Notes under the pieces: generated by a model | What the model saw: the letters and a program-made list of their open reading frames with translations, nothing else | Told to the model about the DNA's origin: nothing | The model's database searches: none | Assembly (NCBI GenBank): GCA_046726955.1 | Contig: JBKPBQ010000171.1 | Location: 1-26,312 of the forward strand | DNA: 26,312 nucleotides | DNA from: CAVPGH01 sp046726955 | GTDB lineage: Bacteria; Acidobacteriota; Vicinamibacteria; Fen-336 | Direction of reading: 5' to 3' | Shown: positions 15,173 to 21,986 of the stretch, in pieces | Position numbering within the stretch: the stretch's first letter is position 1 | Layout: every line of letters begins with the position of its first letter | Program-made: the position numbers and the translations under genes

Positions 15173-15475
15173 CTAGTCCAAGCCCTCGAGCAGGTCGACG
15201 AGGCGCCCGAGGCGCGTGCGCAGCTCCTCCCGCTCGCGCCGCAGCACCTTGAGCTCCCGTCCCATGGTCTCGAGCTGCTTCGCCTCTTCGCCGACCTCGG
15301 TCTGCCGCCGCTCCGCGGCCGAGAGGCGCTTCTCCGCCTCCCCCATCCGCTCCCGGTACCGGCCGAGCTCCTCCTGCAGCGACTTGTTCTCGGCCGCGAG
15401 CTGGCGCATGCGCTCCGCGGCCCTCCGCACGCGCTCCTCGAGAAGCTTGAAGCTGTCTTCCACTTCCGGTCTCAC
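15173..15475 (-). CDS. Small coiled-coil protein, ZapB-like
   Basis: 100 residues from GTG 15475-15473, which overlaps the pheT stop (GTGA). Practically the whole chain is one coiled coil (SFKLLEERVRRAAERMRQL through RLGRLVDLLEG) with regular heptads and high Glu/Arg content. There is no membrane segment. Size, composition and position immediately before zapA match ZapB-type division proteins, which bind ZapA and add a second layer to the Z-ring. Coiled coils are poor evidence for orthology, so the name is a contextual inference. Confidence 0.72.
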   Translation of the reverse strand: MRPEVEDSFKLLEERVRRAAERMRQLAAENKSLQEELGRYRERMGEAEKRLSAAERRQTEVGEEAKQLETMGRELKVLRREREELRTRLGRLVDLLEGLD

Positions 15476-17472
15476 TCTCCCCGGATGTCGAACCCCGCGG
15501 CGCGGAGCTCCCGGATGACCTTGTCCACCGACGACTGCACCTCTTCGCCCGTGAGCGTGCGCTCGCGGTCCTCGTAGCGCAGGCTCAGCAGCAGGCTCAC
15601 TTTTCCTGCGGGAACCGGCGGCCGATCGTACCGGTCCGTGACCGTGACCGCTACGAGCGCGGGGCCCGCGGCGGCGCGGATCCACCGCTCGATGTCGGCG
15701 GACTCCGCCGCCGCGTCCGCGACGATCGACAGATCGCGCTCGACCGCGGGGAAGCGCGGAAGCGCACGGAAGCGGTCGCGCGGCGGCGGCTCGCCGGCGA
15801 AGTCGAGATCGATGCTCAAGACCCCTCCGGGACGGAGGGGCGGCCGCAGCATGCCGAGCAATCCCACTCTCCTTCCGTCCCGGAGGATCTGGGCCGCTTG
15901 GCCCGGATGGAGGAACTCGGGCACGTCGTCGAACCTTGCGATCCCCAGCGGTCCTCTGCCCAATCTCTCGAGCAGCAGCTCGAGGATCCCCTTCAGATCG
16001 TAGAAGTCGAATTCCCGCTGCTTCGCGCTCCAATGCCGGTTTCCCGCCGACCCCGCGAGCAGGATCCCCAGGTGCCTATCCTCGCGGGGCCGGGGCGTAT
16101 CGGGCTCGAACACCCGCCCGATCTCGAAGATCGCGAGGTCCTTGCGTCCGTGGCGGGCGTTCTCGTCGTACGCCCGCAGGAGGCCGGGCACGAGCGACGC
16201 GCGCAGCACCGACTGGTCCTCGGCGAGCGGGTTGGCGAGGACGACGGCGTCGCTTCCGGTCGGGGCTTCGAACGAGTAGTTCACGACCTCCGTGCAGCCC
16301 GCGCCCACGAGGATCTCCCGGATCGTCCGCTCTTCGGCCTGGGCGGGACGCAGCCCGCCCACCGCGGCGGCCGGCGGAAGCGAGGACGGGATCTTGTCGA
16401 GCCCGTAGTGGCGTCCGACCTCCTCGACGACGTCGTCCTCTCGCGCGACGTCGCTCCGCCAGGTGGGCGCCTCGAGGCGAAGGGTCCCCGCCTCTTCCGC
16501 CTTCAGAGCGAAGCCCAGGCCGGCGAGGATCGCCTTCGCCTTCTCGGCGGGGACGTCGATGCCCAGAACCGCACGGACGCGCGACGGCCGCAGGCTCACG
16601 CTCCGGCGCGCATTCGGCGCGGCCACGCGGTCGATGAGGCCGGGACGCGTCGTCCCCGCGCCGATCTTCTCGAGGAGGTGCGCGATCCGCGCCGTGGCCA
16701 CGACCGTCCCCTCCGGATCGGCGCCGCGCTCGAAGCGGTGGGAGGCCTCCGTGTGCATGCCGAGCGACCGCGCCGCCCGCCGGATGGCCAGCGGCTCCCA
16801 GTAGGCGGCTTCGAGCGCCACCGTGCGCGTCTCGTCGGAGACCTCGCTCGACGCGCCGCCCATGATCCCGGCCAAGGCGAGCGGCCCGTTCACTCCCGCA
16901 ACGACACCGACCCGGGGATGGAGCGCCCGCTCCGCGCCGTCGAGCGTCGTGAGGCGCTCACCTTCGCGAGCCCAGCGCACGACGAGCCGGCCCTGCGGGA
17001 TCTTCGCGAGGTCGAAGGCGTGCGAGGGCTGGCCCATCTCCAGCATCACGTAGTTCGTCAGGTCCACGACGTTGCTGATCGGCCGGACACCCATCTGCTC
17101 CAGGCGGTCGCGCAGCCAGGCCGGAGACGGGCCCATGCGGACGTCCAGCACGCGCGCGCAGAAGCGCGGGCAGAGGTCGGCGGCCTCGATGACGACGTCG
17201 ACGCCGCTCGAGGCCGGCGCTCCCTTCTCGGAGAACGCGAGGTCGAGCGGCTTCAAGGCAAGACCGTAGATGACGGAGACCTCGCGGGCGAGACCGTAGA
17301 CGTTCATGGCGTCGACACGGTTCGTCGTGACGTCGAGGTCGAGGACGGCGTCCTTGCCGTCCGTCTCCAGCCCCTCGAGGGCGAGGCCCGCCATCGTGAG
17401 GTCGTCGCCGAGCCGGCGGGGCTCGACCTTCACGTCCACGTACTCGCGCAGCCAGGAGACGGGCAGCTTCAT
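15472..17472 (-). CDS. pheT: Phenylalanyl-tRNA synthetase beta subunit lacking the OB-fold tRNA-binding domain
   Basis: 666 residues from ATG 17472-17470, overlapping the pheS stop (ATGA). E. coli PheT has 795. The chain starts normally (KLPVSWLREYVDVKVEP...LTMAGLALEGLE), then jumps at about residue 38-43 straight to VLDLDVTTNRVDAMNVYGLARE. The roughly 110-residue OB-fold (tRNA_bind, B2) domain that normally sits between is absent. The B3/B4 editing domain, the B5 and core domains, and the C-terminal FDX-ACB anticodon-binding domain (PRFPAVERDLSIV to the end) are present. With PheS it forms the heterotetramer that charges tRNA-Phe. The upstream coding frame is continuous, so the loss is not caused by a wrong start. 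Confidence 0.95.
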   Translation of the reverse strand: MKLPVSWLREYVDVKVEPRRLGDDLTMAGLALEGLETDGKDAVLDLDVTTNRVDAMNVYGLAREVSVIYGLALKPLDLAFSEKGAPASSGVDVVIEAADLCPRFCARVLDVRMGPSPAWLRDRLEQMGVRPISNVVDLTNYVMLEMGQPSHAFDLAKIPQGRLVVRWAREGERLTTLDGAERALHPRVGVVAGVNGPLALAGIMGGASSEVSDETRTVALEAAYWEPLAIRRAARSLGMHTEASHRFERGADPEGTVVATARIAHLLEKIGAGTTRPGLIDRVAAPNARRSVSLRPSRVRAVLGIDVPAEKAKAILAGLGFALKAEEAGTLRLEAPTWRSDVAREDDVVEEVGRHYGLDKIPSSLPPAAAVGGLRPAQAEERTIREILVGAGCTEVVNYSFEAPTGSDAVVLANPLAEDQSVLRASLVPGLLRAYDENARHGRKDLAIFEIGRVFEPDTPRPREDRHLGILLAGSAGNRHWSAKQREFDFYDLKGILELLLERLGRGPLGIARFDDVPEFLHPGQAAQILRDGRRVGLLGMLRPPLRPGGVLSIDLDFAGEPPPRDRFRALPRFPAVERDLSIVADAAAESADIERWIRAAAGPALVAVTVTDRYDRPPVPAGKVSLLLSLRYEDRERTLTGEEVQSSVDKVIRELRAAGFDIRGE

Positions 17473-18569
17473 GCGCGGAACTGCTCCAGGAAGCGGAGGT
17501 CGTCGCCGTAGAAGAGACGGATGTCGTCGACTCCGTGGCGCATCATGGCCACGCGCTCGATGCCGAGCCCGAAGGCGAACCCCGTGACCACCTCGGGGTC
17601 GTAGACTGTCTTTCCGAGGCGCGCGTTGACGGCCTCGAAGACCGCGGGGTTCACCATCCCCGACCCGAGGATTTCGACGAAGCCGGTCTGCTTGCAGACG
17701 CGACAGGGCTCGCCCGAAGGGAGCACTCCCTTCCCGAAGCACACGGCGCAGCCGAGGTCCACCTCCACCGACGGCTCGGTGTACGGGAAATACGAAGGAC
17801 GGAAGCGCACCGCGCGATCGGCCCCGAAGAGCGCGTGCAGGAAGGCTTCGATCGTTCCCTTGAGGTGTCCGAGCGTGATTCCCGGACCGACGACGAGCCC
17901 CTCGATCTGCTGGAACATCGGGGAGTGCGTGATGTCGCTGTCCCGGCGGAAGACCTTGCCCGGGCAGATGATCCGCACCTGCGGCGGGTGCGCGTTTTCC
18001 AGCATGTAGCGGATCTGCGCGGTCGAGGTGTGCGTGCGGAGCAGGAGGTCCTTCGACCCCTTCAGGTAGAAGGTGTCCTGCATGTCGCGCGCCGGATGGT
18101 CGGGCGGCATGTTGAGGGCCTCGAAGCAGTGGAAGTCGTCGTCCACCTCGGGGCCTTCGTAGACCTCGTAGCCCATGGCGATGAAGACGTTCTCGAGCTC
18201 CTGGCGCGTCACCGTGAGCGGGTGGCGGCGCCCACGGGGCGGAACTCGCCCGGGGAGCGAGACGTCGATGCGATTGGCCGCCATTCGCTCACCGCTGAGC
18301 CGCTCGTCCAGAGTCGTCTTCGCCTCGTCGAGCCGCGCCGTGAGGTCGTCCTTGAGCGTGTTCAGGGCCTGTCCCATCTCACGCTTGGCGTCCTGAGTCA
18401 GCTGTCCCAGCCCCTTCATCAGGGCGGTGACCGCTCCGGACTTGCGTCCCAGGTAGCGGTCTCGAAGGGCCTGGAGCGCAGCGAGGTCCTCGGCGTCCGG
18501 GAGGAGCTTCTCGAACTCCTCCCGGAGCGCGCGGACCCTTTCCTTCAGCTCATTCTCGTGATCGGCCAT
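17469..18569 (-). CDS. pheS: Phenylalanyl-tRNA synthetase alpha subunit
   Basis: 366 residues. An N-terminal coiled-coil arm for tRNA (about 1-90) is followed by the class II catalytic domain: HPLTVTRQELENVFIAMGY, FEALNMPPDHPARDMQDTF, LLRTHTSTAQIRYM, GKVFRRDSDITHSPMFQQIEGL, and the closing GFAFGLGIERVAMM. Between motifs 2 and 3 it carries two CxxC pairs (CAVC and CRVC around 275-295), a probable zinc knuckle found in some but not all PheS proteins. It activates Phe and charges tRNA-Phe together with PheT, with which it overlaps by four bases. A strong hairpin lies between this gene and rplT. Confidence 0.96.
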   Translation of the reverse strand: MADHENELKERVRALREEFEKLLPDAEDLAALQALRDRYLGRKSGAVTALMKGLGQLTQDAKREMGQALNTLKDDLTARLDEAKTTLDERLSGERMAANRIDVSLPGRVPPRGRRHPLTVTRQELENVFIAMGYEVYEGPEVDDDFHCFEALNMPPDHPARDMQDTFYLKGSKDLLLRTHTSTAQIRYMLENAHPPQVRIICPGKVFRRDSDITHSPMFQQIEGLVVGPGITLGHLKGTIEAFLHALFGADRAVRFRPSYFPYTEPSVEVDLGCAVCFGKGVLPSGEPCRVCKQTGFVEILGSGMVNPAVFEAVNARLGKTVYDPEVVTGFAFGLGIERVAMMRHGVDDIRLFYGDDLRFLEQFRA

Positions 18570-18581
18570 GGGCTCGGGTAC

Positions 18582-18602
18582 GGGCGCCGCGTGGCGGCGC
18601 CC
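18582..18602 (-). promoter_or_regulatory. Nine-base-pair GC hairpin between rplT and pheS
   Basis: GGGCGCCGC, loop of three, GCGGCGCCC: four bases past the rplT stop and about twelve bases before the pheS start. There is no T-run. It could reduce read-through, protect the upstream mRNA, or mask the pheS start region. Confidence 0.5.
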
Positions 18603-18606
18603 GCGA

Positions 18607-18969
18607 CTACGCTGTGGGACGCGCCGCCTTGGCCGACTCCACGAGCTTTCCGAAAGCCTGGGGGTCGGTGGCCGCGATGTCGGCCAGGGACTTGCGGTCG
18701 AGGTCGACGCCCGCCCGCTTCAGCCCCGCGATGAACTGGCTGTAGGAGAGGTCGTGCTCGCGCGCGGCGGCGTTGATGCGCGTGATCCAGAGGCGGCGGA
18801 AGTCGCGCTTCTTGCGTCGGCGCCCCACGAAGGCGAAGTTGCCCGCGCGGTCCACCGCTTCCTTGGCGAACTTGTAGAGCTTGCTCTTTCCAAGGTAGTA
18901 GCCCTTGGCCAGCGAGAGGAGCTTCTTCCGCTTCTCCCGCCTCTTGCTTCCCCGCTTGACCCTCGGCAT
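18607..18969 (-). CDS. rplT: 50S ribosomal protein L20
   Basis: 120 residues, normal length. It starts MPRVKRGSKRREKRKKLL and contains GYYLGKSKLYKFAKEAV, FVGRRRKKRDFRRLWITRIN and AAREHDLSYSQFIAGLK, all standard for L20. It is essential early in large-subunit assembly and in several bacteria also represses its own operon by binding mRNA. AAGGGA about eight bases upstream serves as ribosome binding site. The preceding 154-base gap to rpmI is unusually long for this gene pair and holds two hairpins, so regulation there is possible. Confidence 0.97.
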   Translation of the reverse strand: MPRVKRGSKRREKRKKLLSLAKGYYLGKSKLYKFAKEAVDRAGNFAFVGRRRKKRDFRRLWITRINAAAREHDLSYSQFIAGLKRAGVDLDRKSLADIAATDPQAFGKLVESAKAARPTA

Positions 18970-19064
18970 GCGCTCGTCCCTTCGATGGCCTGGCCACGAT
19001 CGGCCAGCCCGTCGCGCTTGCAGGCGGCGACGCGGCCCGGGCAGCTCGACCGCTGCCCCTCGTG

Positions 19065-19078
19065 TGGTGCAATCACCA
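19065..19078 (-). repeat. Minor inverted repeat in the rpmI-rplT gap
   Basis: TGGTG and CACCA arms around a four-base loop, just downstream of the larger hairpin on the minus strand. Alone it would be weak. Confidence 0.3.
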
Positions 19079-19080
19079 AT

Positions 19081-19123
19081 CAGCCGTCAGCGGCTCGGGT
19101 GCTGACGGCTGAGTGCTGACGGC
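19081..19123 (-). promoter_or_regulatory. Hairpin with alternative pairing partner between rpmI and rplT
   Basis: CAGCCGTCAGC (19111-19101 on the minus strand) pairs perfectly with GCTGACGGCTG (19091-19081) over an eleven-base stem and nine-base loop. A second copy of the first arm, GCCGTCAGCAC (from 19123), sits directly at the rpmI stop and could pair with the same downstream arm instead. Mutually exclusive stems of this kind occur in attenuators. It may equally be a dispersed intergenic repeat. Confidence 0.5.
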
Positions 19124-19342
19124 CTATCCCAGCAGCATCCGCCTCACGTTCGGCGTGTCGGCGTCGGACACGAGCGTCGCCTTGCGGAGACCGCGCTTCC
19201 GGCCGGTGGCCTTCTTGGTGAGGATGTGGCGCTTGAACGCGCTGTGGCGCTTCACCTTGCCCGTGGCCGTGAGCTTGAAGCGCTTGCGCGCCGCGCGGTT
19301 CGTCTTGAGCTTGAGCTTCCCCTTCGCCTTCGGCTTCCTCAT
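19124..19342 (-). CDS. rpmI: 50S ribosomal protein L35
   Basis: 72 residues, slightly longer than the usual 64-66. It starts at ATG 19342-19340, overlapping the infC stop (ATGA). The sequence is very basic, with KTNRAARKRFKLTATGKVK, HILTKKATGRKRGLRK and VRRMLLG, all standard L35 features. The start is fixed by the overlap. It is part of the classical infC-rpmI-rplT unit and is followed by a structured 154-base gap. Confidence 0.96.
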   Translation of the reverse strand: MRKPKAKGKLKLKTNRAARKRFKLTATGKVKRHSAFKRHILTKKATGRKRGLRKATLVSDADTPNVRRMLLG

Positions 19343-19974
19343 TCCTCTTCCTTGTCCGCGGCCACGGCGGCCGCTACCGGCCCGCGAGGCGGCTTCTTCG
19401 CCTTCGCGGCGGTCTTCTCCCTGGCGCCGCCGTCGCCCTTGCCCTTCACCGGCTTCGGCGCTTCCTTCTTGGGGGCCAGGATCTGGACCATCGTCATCCC
19501 TTCCTGGCGAGGCGGCACCTCGATGAGCGCGACCTCCCCCAGCTCCTCGGCGAGCCGGTTCAGGATCCGGCGGCCGATCTCGCTGTGCACGAGCTCGCGG
19601 CCGCGGAAGATGACCGTGCTCTTGACCTTGTTGCCGTCCTGGAGGAAGCGCTCCGTGTTCCTCCGCTTGAACTGGAAGTCGTGCTCGTCGATCTTGGGCC
19701 GGAACTTCACTTCCTTGACCTGGATGTGGCGCTGGTGCTTGCGCGCCTCCGACTCCCGCTTCGCCTGCTGGTAGAAGAATTTCCCGGAGTTCATGATCCG
19801 GCAGACGGGCGGGGTGGCGGTGGCCGCGATCTCCACGAGATCGAGGCCCTTCTCCTCGGCGAGCATGAGGGCCTGGGCCGGGGGCATGATCCCGAGCTGG
19901 CCGCCGTCCTCGTCGATGACGCGGACTTCCTTGGCGCGAATGCGATCGTTGATACGAACCGTCTTGCTGTCTAT
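19339..19974 (-). CDS. infC: Translation initiation factor IF-3 with probable AUA start
   Basis: 211 residues if translation begins at ATA 19974-19972. The protein must begin near here, because the first conserved segment (RINDRIRAKEVRVIDEDG) follows within six codons and no ATG, GTG or TTG occurs in frame nearby. GGAGG lies exactly six bases before ATA. The ATA overlaps the TAG of thrS. The N-terminal and C-terminal IF3 domains are complete (LVEIAATATPPVCRIMNSGKF and DGNKVKSTVIFRGRE). A 45-residue Lys/Ala/Pro-rich tail follows. IF-3 rejects non-standard start codons, and the family is known to exploit this for self-control, usually with AUU. The rare start here fits that principle. Start assignment is sequence-based inference. 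Confidence 0.93.
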   Translation of the reverse strand: MDSKTVRINDRIRAKEVRVIDEDGGQLGIMPPAQALMLAEEKGLDLVEIAATATPPVCRIMNSGKFFYQQAKRESEARKHQRHIQVKEVKFRPKIDEHDFQFKRRNTERFLQDGNKVKSTVIFRGRELVHSEIGRRILNRLAEELGEVALIEVPPRQEGMTMVQILAPKKEAPKPVKGKGDGGAREKTAAKAKKPPRGPVAAAVAADKEEE

Positions 19975-21806
19975 TGGACACCTCCCGCGGTTGCCGGTTG
20001 CGACTCCTCGACGAGGGCGCGCTCTTGCGCGAGCCTCGCCATCCTGGCCCCCAGCTGTTCGACGTCCGCCGCCCCCAGGTCGCCCGCGTGCCGGTGCCGC
20101 ACGGAGACGTTCCGCGCCGCGACCTCCTTGTCCCCCACCACGAGCATGTACGGGACCTTCTGGACCTGCGCCTCGCGGATCTTGTAGTTCATCTTCTCGC
20201 TGCGATCGTCCACGCGAACACGCAGCCCTTTCGCGCGGAGCGCCGCCGCGACGTCGCGGCCGTAGTCCTGGTGACGCTCCGCGACGGGGACGACGACGGC
20301 CTGCACCGGCGCGAGCCACAGCGGGAACGCTCCCGCGTAGTGCTCGATCAGCACGCCGAAGAAGCGCTCCAGGCTTCCGAGCAGCGCGCGGTGCACCATG
20401 ATCGGCTGGTGGGCCTTGCCGTCGTCGCCGATGTACTCGAGCGCGAAGCGGTTCGGGTTGTTGAAGTCCACCTGGATCGTCGAGCACTGCCAGGCGCGGT
20501 CGAGCGAGTCCTTGATCTTGATGTCGATCTTCGGCCCGTAGAAGACGCCCTCGCCCGGGTCCACCTGGTACGGGAGCTTCCGGGTCTCGAGCGCCGCCTT
20601 GAGCGCCGCCGTCGCCACCTGCCACTGATCGTCGGTGCCCGCCGCCTTGGGCGGCTTCGTCGAGAGGTAGATGTCGTAGCGCTCGAAGCCGAAGGCCCGG
20701 AGGATCATGGTCGTGAAGTCGAGCACGCGCAGGATCTCCGCCTCGAGCTGGTCGGGGCGGCAGAAGACGTGGGCGTCGTCCTGCGTGAAGCCGCGCACGC
20801 GCATGAGCCCGTGGAGCACACCCGAGCGCTCGAACCGGTAGACGGTGCCGAGCTCGGCGAAGCGGAACGGGAGGTCGCGATAGCTCCTGAGCTGCGAGCG
20901 GTAGATCGTGATGTGGAACGGGCAGTTCATCGGCTTCAGCTGGTACTCGACGTTCTCGATCTCGATCGGCGAGTACATGTTCTCGCGGTAGTACTCGGTG
21001 TGCCCGCTCGTCTTCCAGAGGTCGAGCTTCGCGATGTGCGGGCTGTAGACGAGGTCGTACTCGCCCTTGATGTGCTCGTCCCGCCAGAAGTCCTCGATCT
21101 GCTTCCGGATGAAGGCGCCCTTGGGGTGCCAGAGGATGAGGCCCGCGCCCGTCTCCTCGGCCACCGAGAACAGGTCGAGCTCGCGGCCGAGCCGCCGGTG
21201 GTCGCGCCGCTTCGCCTCCTCGAGGCGATGGAGGTGCTGGTCCAGCTCCTCCTTCGTGAAGAAGGCGTACCCGTAGATCCGCTGCATCTCCGGGTTGCCC
21301 TCGCGGCCCATCCAGTAGGCCTGCGAAGGGTTGTCGCGCAGCTTGAAGGCCTTGATCTTCCCCGTGCTCGGCAGGTGCGGGCCCAGGCAGAAGTCGATGA
21401 ACTCACCCATCGTGTAGCACTGCACGGGGTCGCCCGACTTTCTCTGGATGAGCTCGCACTTGAGCGTCTGGCCCTTCGACTTGAAGAGCTCGAGCGCCTC
21501 CCCCTTGGGGATGAGCTTCTTCTCGATGGGACGGTTCTGCTTGACGATGTGCTCCATCCGCTTCTGGATGGCCGCAAGGTCCTCGGGGGTGAAGGGCCGG
21601 CTGACCTTGAAGTCGTAGAAGAAGCCGTCCTCGGTGGGCGGACCGATGCCGCACTGCGCGTCGGGGAAGAGCTCCGTCACCGCCGCCGCCAGCAGATGGG
21701 CGGACGAGTGCCTGTAGATCTCGATCGGTGAATCAGCCGGCTTGCTTTCGCCCGAAGGACCGGTGTTGTCGTCGTCGGGAAGCTCTACGTTCGGCGCCGA
21801 CGACAT
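19971..21806 (-). CDS. thrS: Threonyl-tRNA synthetase lacking the TGS domain
   Basis: 611 residues from ATG 21806. E. coli ThrRS has 642 and begins with a 60-residue TGS domain. Here 26 polar residues lead directly into the editing domain, with H33-x3-H37 (HSSAH) and C140-x3-H144 (CLGPH) forming the intact mischarged-Ser proofreading site. The class II core follows with zinc ligands in KPMNCPFH, the LHGLMRVRGFTQDDAH motif and PIMVHRALLGSLERF. The anticodon-binding domain ends the chain (KVPYMLVVGDKEV). A tRNA gene lies 49 bases upstream, so no hidden TGS exon exists. It charges tRNA-Thr. The stop overlaps the infC start, as in the classical thrS-infC operon. Confidence 0.96.
   Translation of the reverse strand: MSSAPNVELPDDDNTGPSGESKPADSPIEIYRHSSAHLLAAAVTELFPDAQCGIGPPTEDGFFYDFKVSRPFTPEDLAAIQKRMEHIVKQNRPIEKKLIPKGEALELFKSKGQTLKCELIQRKSGDPVQCYTMGEFIDFCLGPHLPSTGKIKAFKLRDNPSQAYWMGREGNPEMQRIYGYAFFTKEELDQHLHRLEEAKRRDHRRLGRELDLFSVAEETGAGLILWHPKGAFIRKQIEDFWRDEHIKGEYDLVYSPHIAKLDLWKTSGHTEYYRENMYSPIEIENVEYQLKPMNCPFHITIYRSQLRSYRDLPFRFAELGTVYRFERSGVLHGLMRVRGFTQDDAHVFCRPDQLEAEILRVLDFTTMILRAFGFERYDIYLSTKPPKAAGTDDQWQVATAALKAALETRKLPYQVDPGEGVFYGPKIDIKIKDSLDRAWQCSTIQVDFNNPNRFALEYIGDDGKAHQPIMVHRALLGSLERFFGVLIEHYAGAFPLWLAPVQAVVVPVAERHQDYGRDVAAALRAKGLRVRVDDRSEKMNYKIREAQVQKVPYMLVVGDKEVAARNVSVRHRHAGDLGAADVEQLGARMARLAQERALVEESQPATAGGVQ
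19981..19985 (-). promoter_or_regulatory. Ribosome binding site supporting the infC AUA start
   Basis: GGAGG on the minus strand inside the last codons of thrS, six bases before ATA 19974. No other start codon lies within reach in the IF-3 frame. Confidence 0.75.
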
Positions 21807-21854
21807 TCAGAGAATCAGCATCACGATCGACACACCGTCCTCACTCGGCGGAGT

Positions 21855-21929
21855 TGGTAGGCGCGGGTGGAATTGAACCACCGACCTCTTCCGTGTCAAG
21901 GAAGCGCTCTACCACTGAGCCACGCGCCT
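21855..21929 (-). tRNA. tRNA-Val (anticodon GAC)
   Basis: The minus strand folds into a complete cloverleaf: acceptor AGGCGCG/CGCGCCT, D stem GCTC/GAGC, anticodon stem CTTCC/GGAAG around loop TTGACAC (anticodon GAC), and T stem GGTGG/CCACC with loop TTCAATT. The discriminator is A, and the 3' CCA is encoded. A good promoter lies about 20 bases upstream, and thrS begins 48 bases downstream on the same strand, so co-transcription is possible. Confidence 0.96.
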
Positions 21930-21948
21930 TCGAACGCCGGAAACTGAA

Positions 21949-21977
21949 ACGCTACCAGAGGGATAGCGGTATGTCAA
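21949..21977 (-). promoter_or_regulatory. Promoter of tRNA-Val and possibly the thrS operon
   Basis: Minus strand perfect TTGACA (21977-21972), a 17-base spacer, then TAGCGT (21954-21949). Transcription would begin about 12 bases before the tRNA. The box lies in the short AT-rich gap after the arginase stop. Confidence 0.7.
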
Positions 21978-21986
21978 TTTTTTCGC

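Noticed and set aside
15898..17511. Plus-strand open frame of about 540 codons opposite pheT
   Set aside because: pheT is certain by motifs. The opposite frame has no domain-like pattern and no ribosome binding site.
19974..21731. Plus-strand open frame of about 585 codons opposite thrS
   Set aside because: Antisense shadow of a conserved synthetase. Highly repetitive Glu/Arg/Leu/Val composition.
21807..21854. T-box or leader regulating thrS
   Set aside because: The 48-base space between tRNA-Val and thrS is too short and has no T-box core sequence.
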